DNA of 5,412 bases from an uncultured beta proteobacterium (lineage in GTDB: Bacteria; Pseudomonadota; Gammaproteobacteria; Burkholderiales; Burkholderiaceae_C). Positions 5,341-5,412 of this stretch are shown here, piece after piece. Every line of letters begins with the position of its first letter. Position 1 is the stretch's first letter. The notes below the pieces were generated by a model, which did no database searches, was not told the origin of the DNA, and saw only the letters and a program-made list of their open reading frames with translations. The stretch lies in contig CAILKA010000400.1 of assembly GCA_903834645.1 (NCBI GenBank), forward strand, positions 1-5,412, written 5' to 3'. The position numbers and the translations under genes were made by a program.

Positions 5341-5362
5341 CGCCGCGCCTTCAGGCGCGGCG
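5341..5362 (-). terminator. Hairpin enclosing the fabF stop codon
   Basis: CGCCGCGCCT (5341-5350) and AGGCGCGGCG (5353-5362) are perfect reverse complements. As RNA the minus strand gives a 9-bp GC stem with a UGAA tetraloop that contains the fabF stop codon. No T-tract follows, so it is a candidate Rho-assisted terminator, mRNA stabiliser or attenuator between fabF and the sigma-E operon rather than a canonical intrinsic terminator. Confidence 0.45.
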
Positions 5363-5412
5363 GAAAACGAGCGTCCCGTTGGTGCCGCCGAAGCCGAAGT
5401 TGTTCTTCACGG
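5351..5412 (-). CDS. fabF: Beta-ketoacyl-ACP synthase II (FabF), last 19 codons only
   Basis: The visible end reads VKNNFGFGGTNGTLVFRRA followed by TGA (5353-5351). The motif NNFGFGGTNGTLVF is the conserved C-terminus of FabF-type condensing enzymes, which elongate acyl-ACP in fatty-acid synthesis in the cytoplasm. The active-site Cys and His residues lie outside the window. FabB/FabF paralogues end similarly, but the family assignment is firm. The gap to the next gene is 30 bases and is partly filled by a hairpin, so it is uncertain whether the sigma-E operon is co-transcribed with fabF. Confidence 0.88.
   Translation of the reverse strand, partial: VKNNFGFGGTNGTLVFRRA

Overview
This window is GC-rich chromosomal DNA from a betaproteobacterium, most likely of the order Burkholderiales (Comamonadaceae or a relative). 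The evidence is the protein sequences, the very high GC content and the gene order; I cannot name the genus. Every gene I can support lies on the minus strand, so transcription runs from the right end to the left end. In transcription order the window holds: the last 19 codons of fabF, a two-helix membrane protein resembling YgfX/CptA, rpoE (sigma-E/AlgU), an anti-sigma factor gene, a mucD/degQ-type periplasmic protease gene, a 461-base non-coding gap, and the first 379 codons of lepA (elongation factor 4).

The four middle genes are packed as an operon. The ygfX-like stop codon abuts the rpoE start, rpoE overlaps the anti-sigma gene by 4 bases (GTG inside TGA) behind a strong Shine-Dalgarno sequence, and the protease follows after a gap of 13 to 19 bases. 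Together they form the envelope-stress module: RpoE directs transcription, the anti-sigma protein holds it at the inner membrane, and the protease clears misfolded periplasmic protein and probably damps the response.

The most notable gene is the anti-sigma factor. It is not a plain RseA: after the RseA cytoplasmic domain, one membrane helix and a Pro/Ala-rich periplasmic linker, the same reading frame continues into the C-terminal domain of RseB/MucB. The LolA-like sensor half of RseB is missing, and no separate rseB gene lies between rseA and mucD. This looks like a natural RseA-RseB(C) fusion with the lipid/lipoprotein-sensing domain lost.

The second notable region is the mucD-lepA gap. 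Just after the mucD stop codon come three tandem GC-rich hairpins. Near lepA there is a compact unit: a TACAAT -10 box, then a 7-bp hairpin, then a textbook Rho-independent terminator (9-bp stem plus eight U) that ends only 17 bases before the lepA start codon. It is either a small RNA of about 66 nt or an attenuator controlling lepA. No tRNA, rRNA, CRISPR array, insertion sequence or phage gene was seen.
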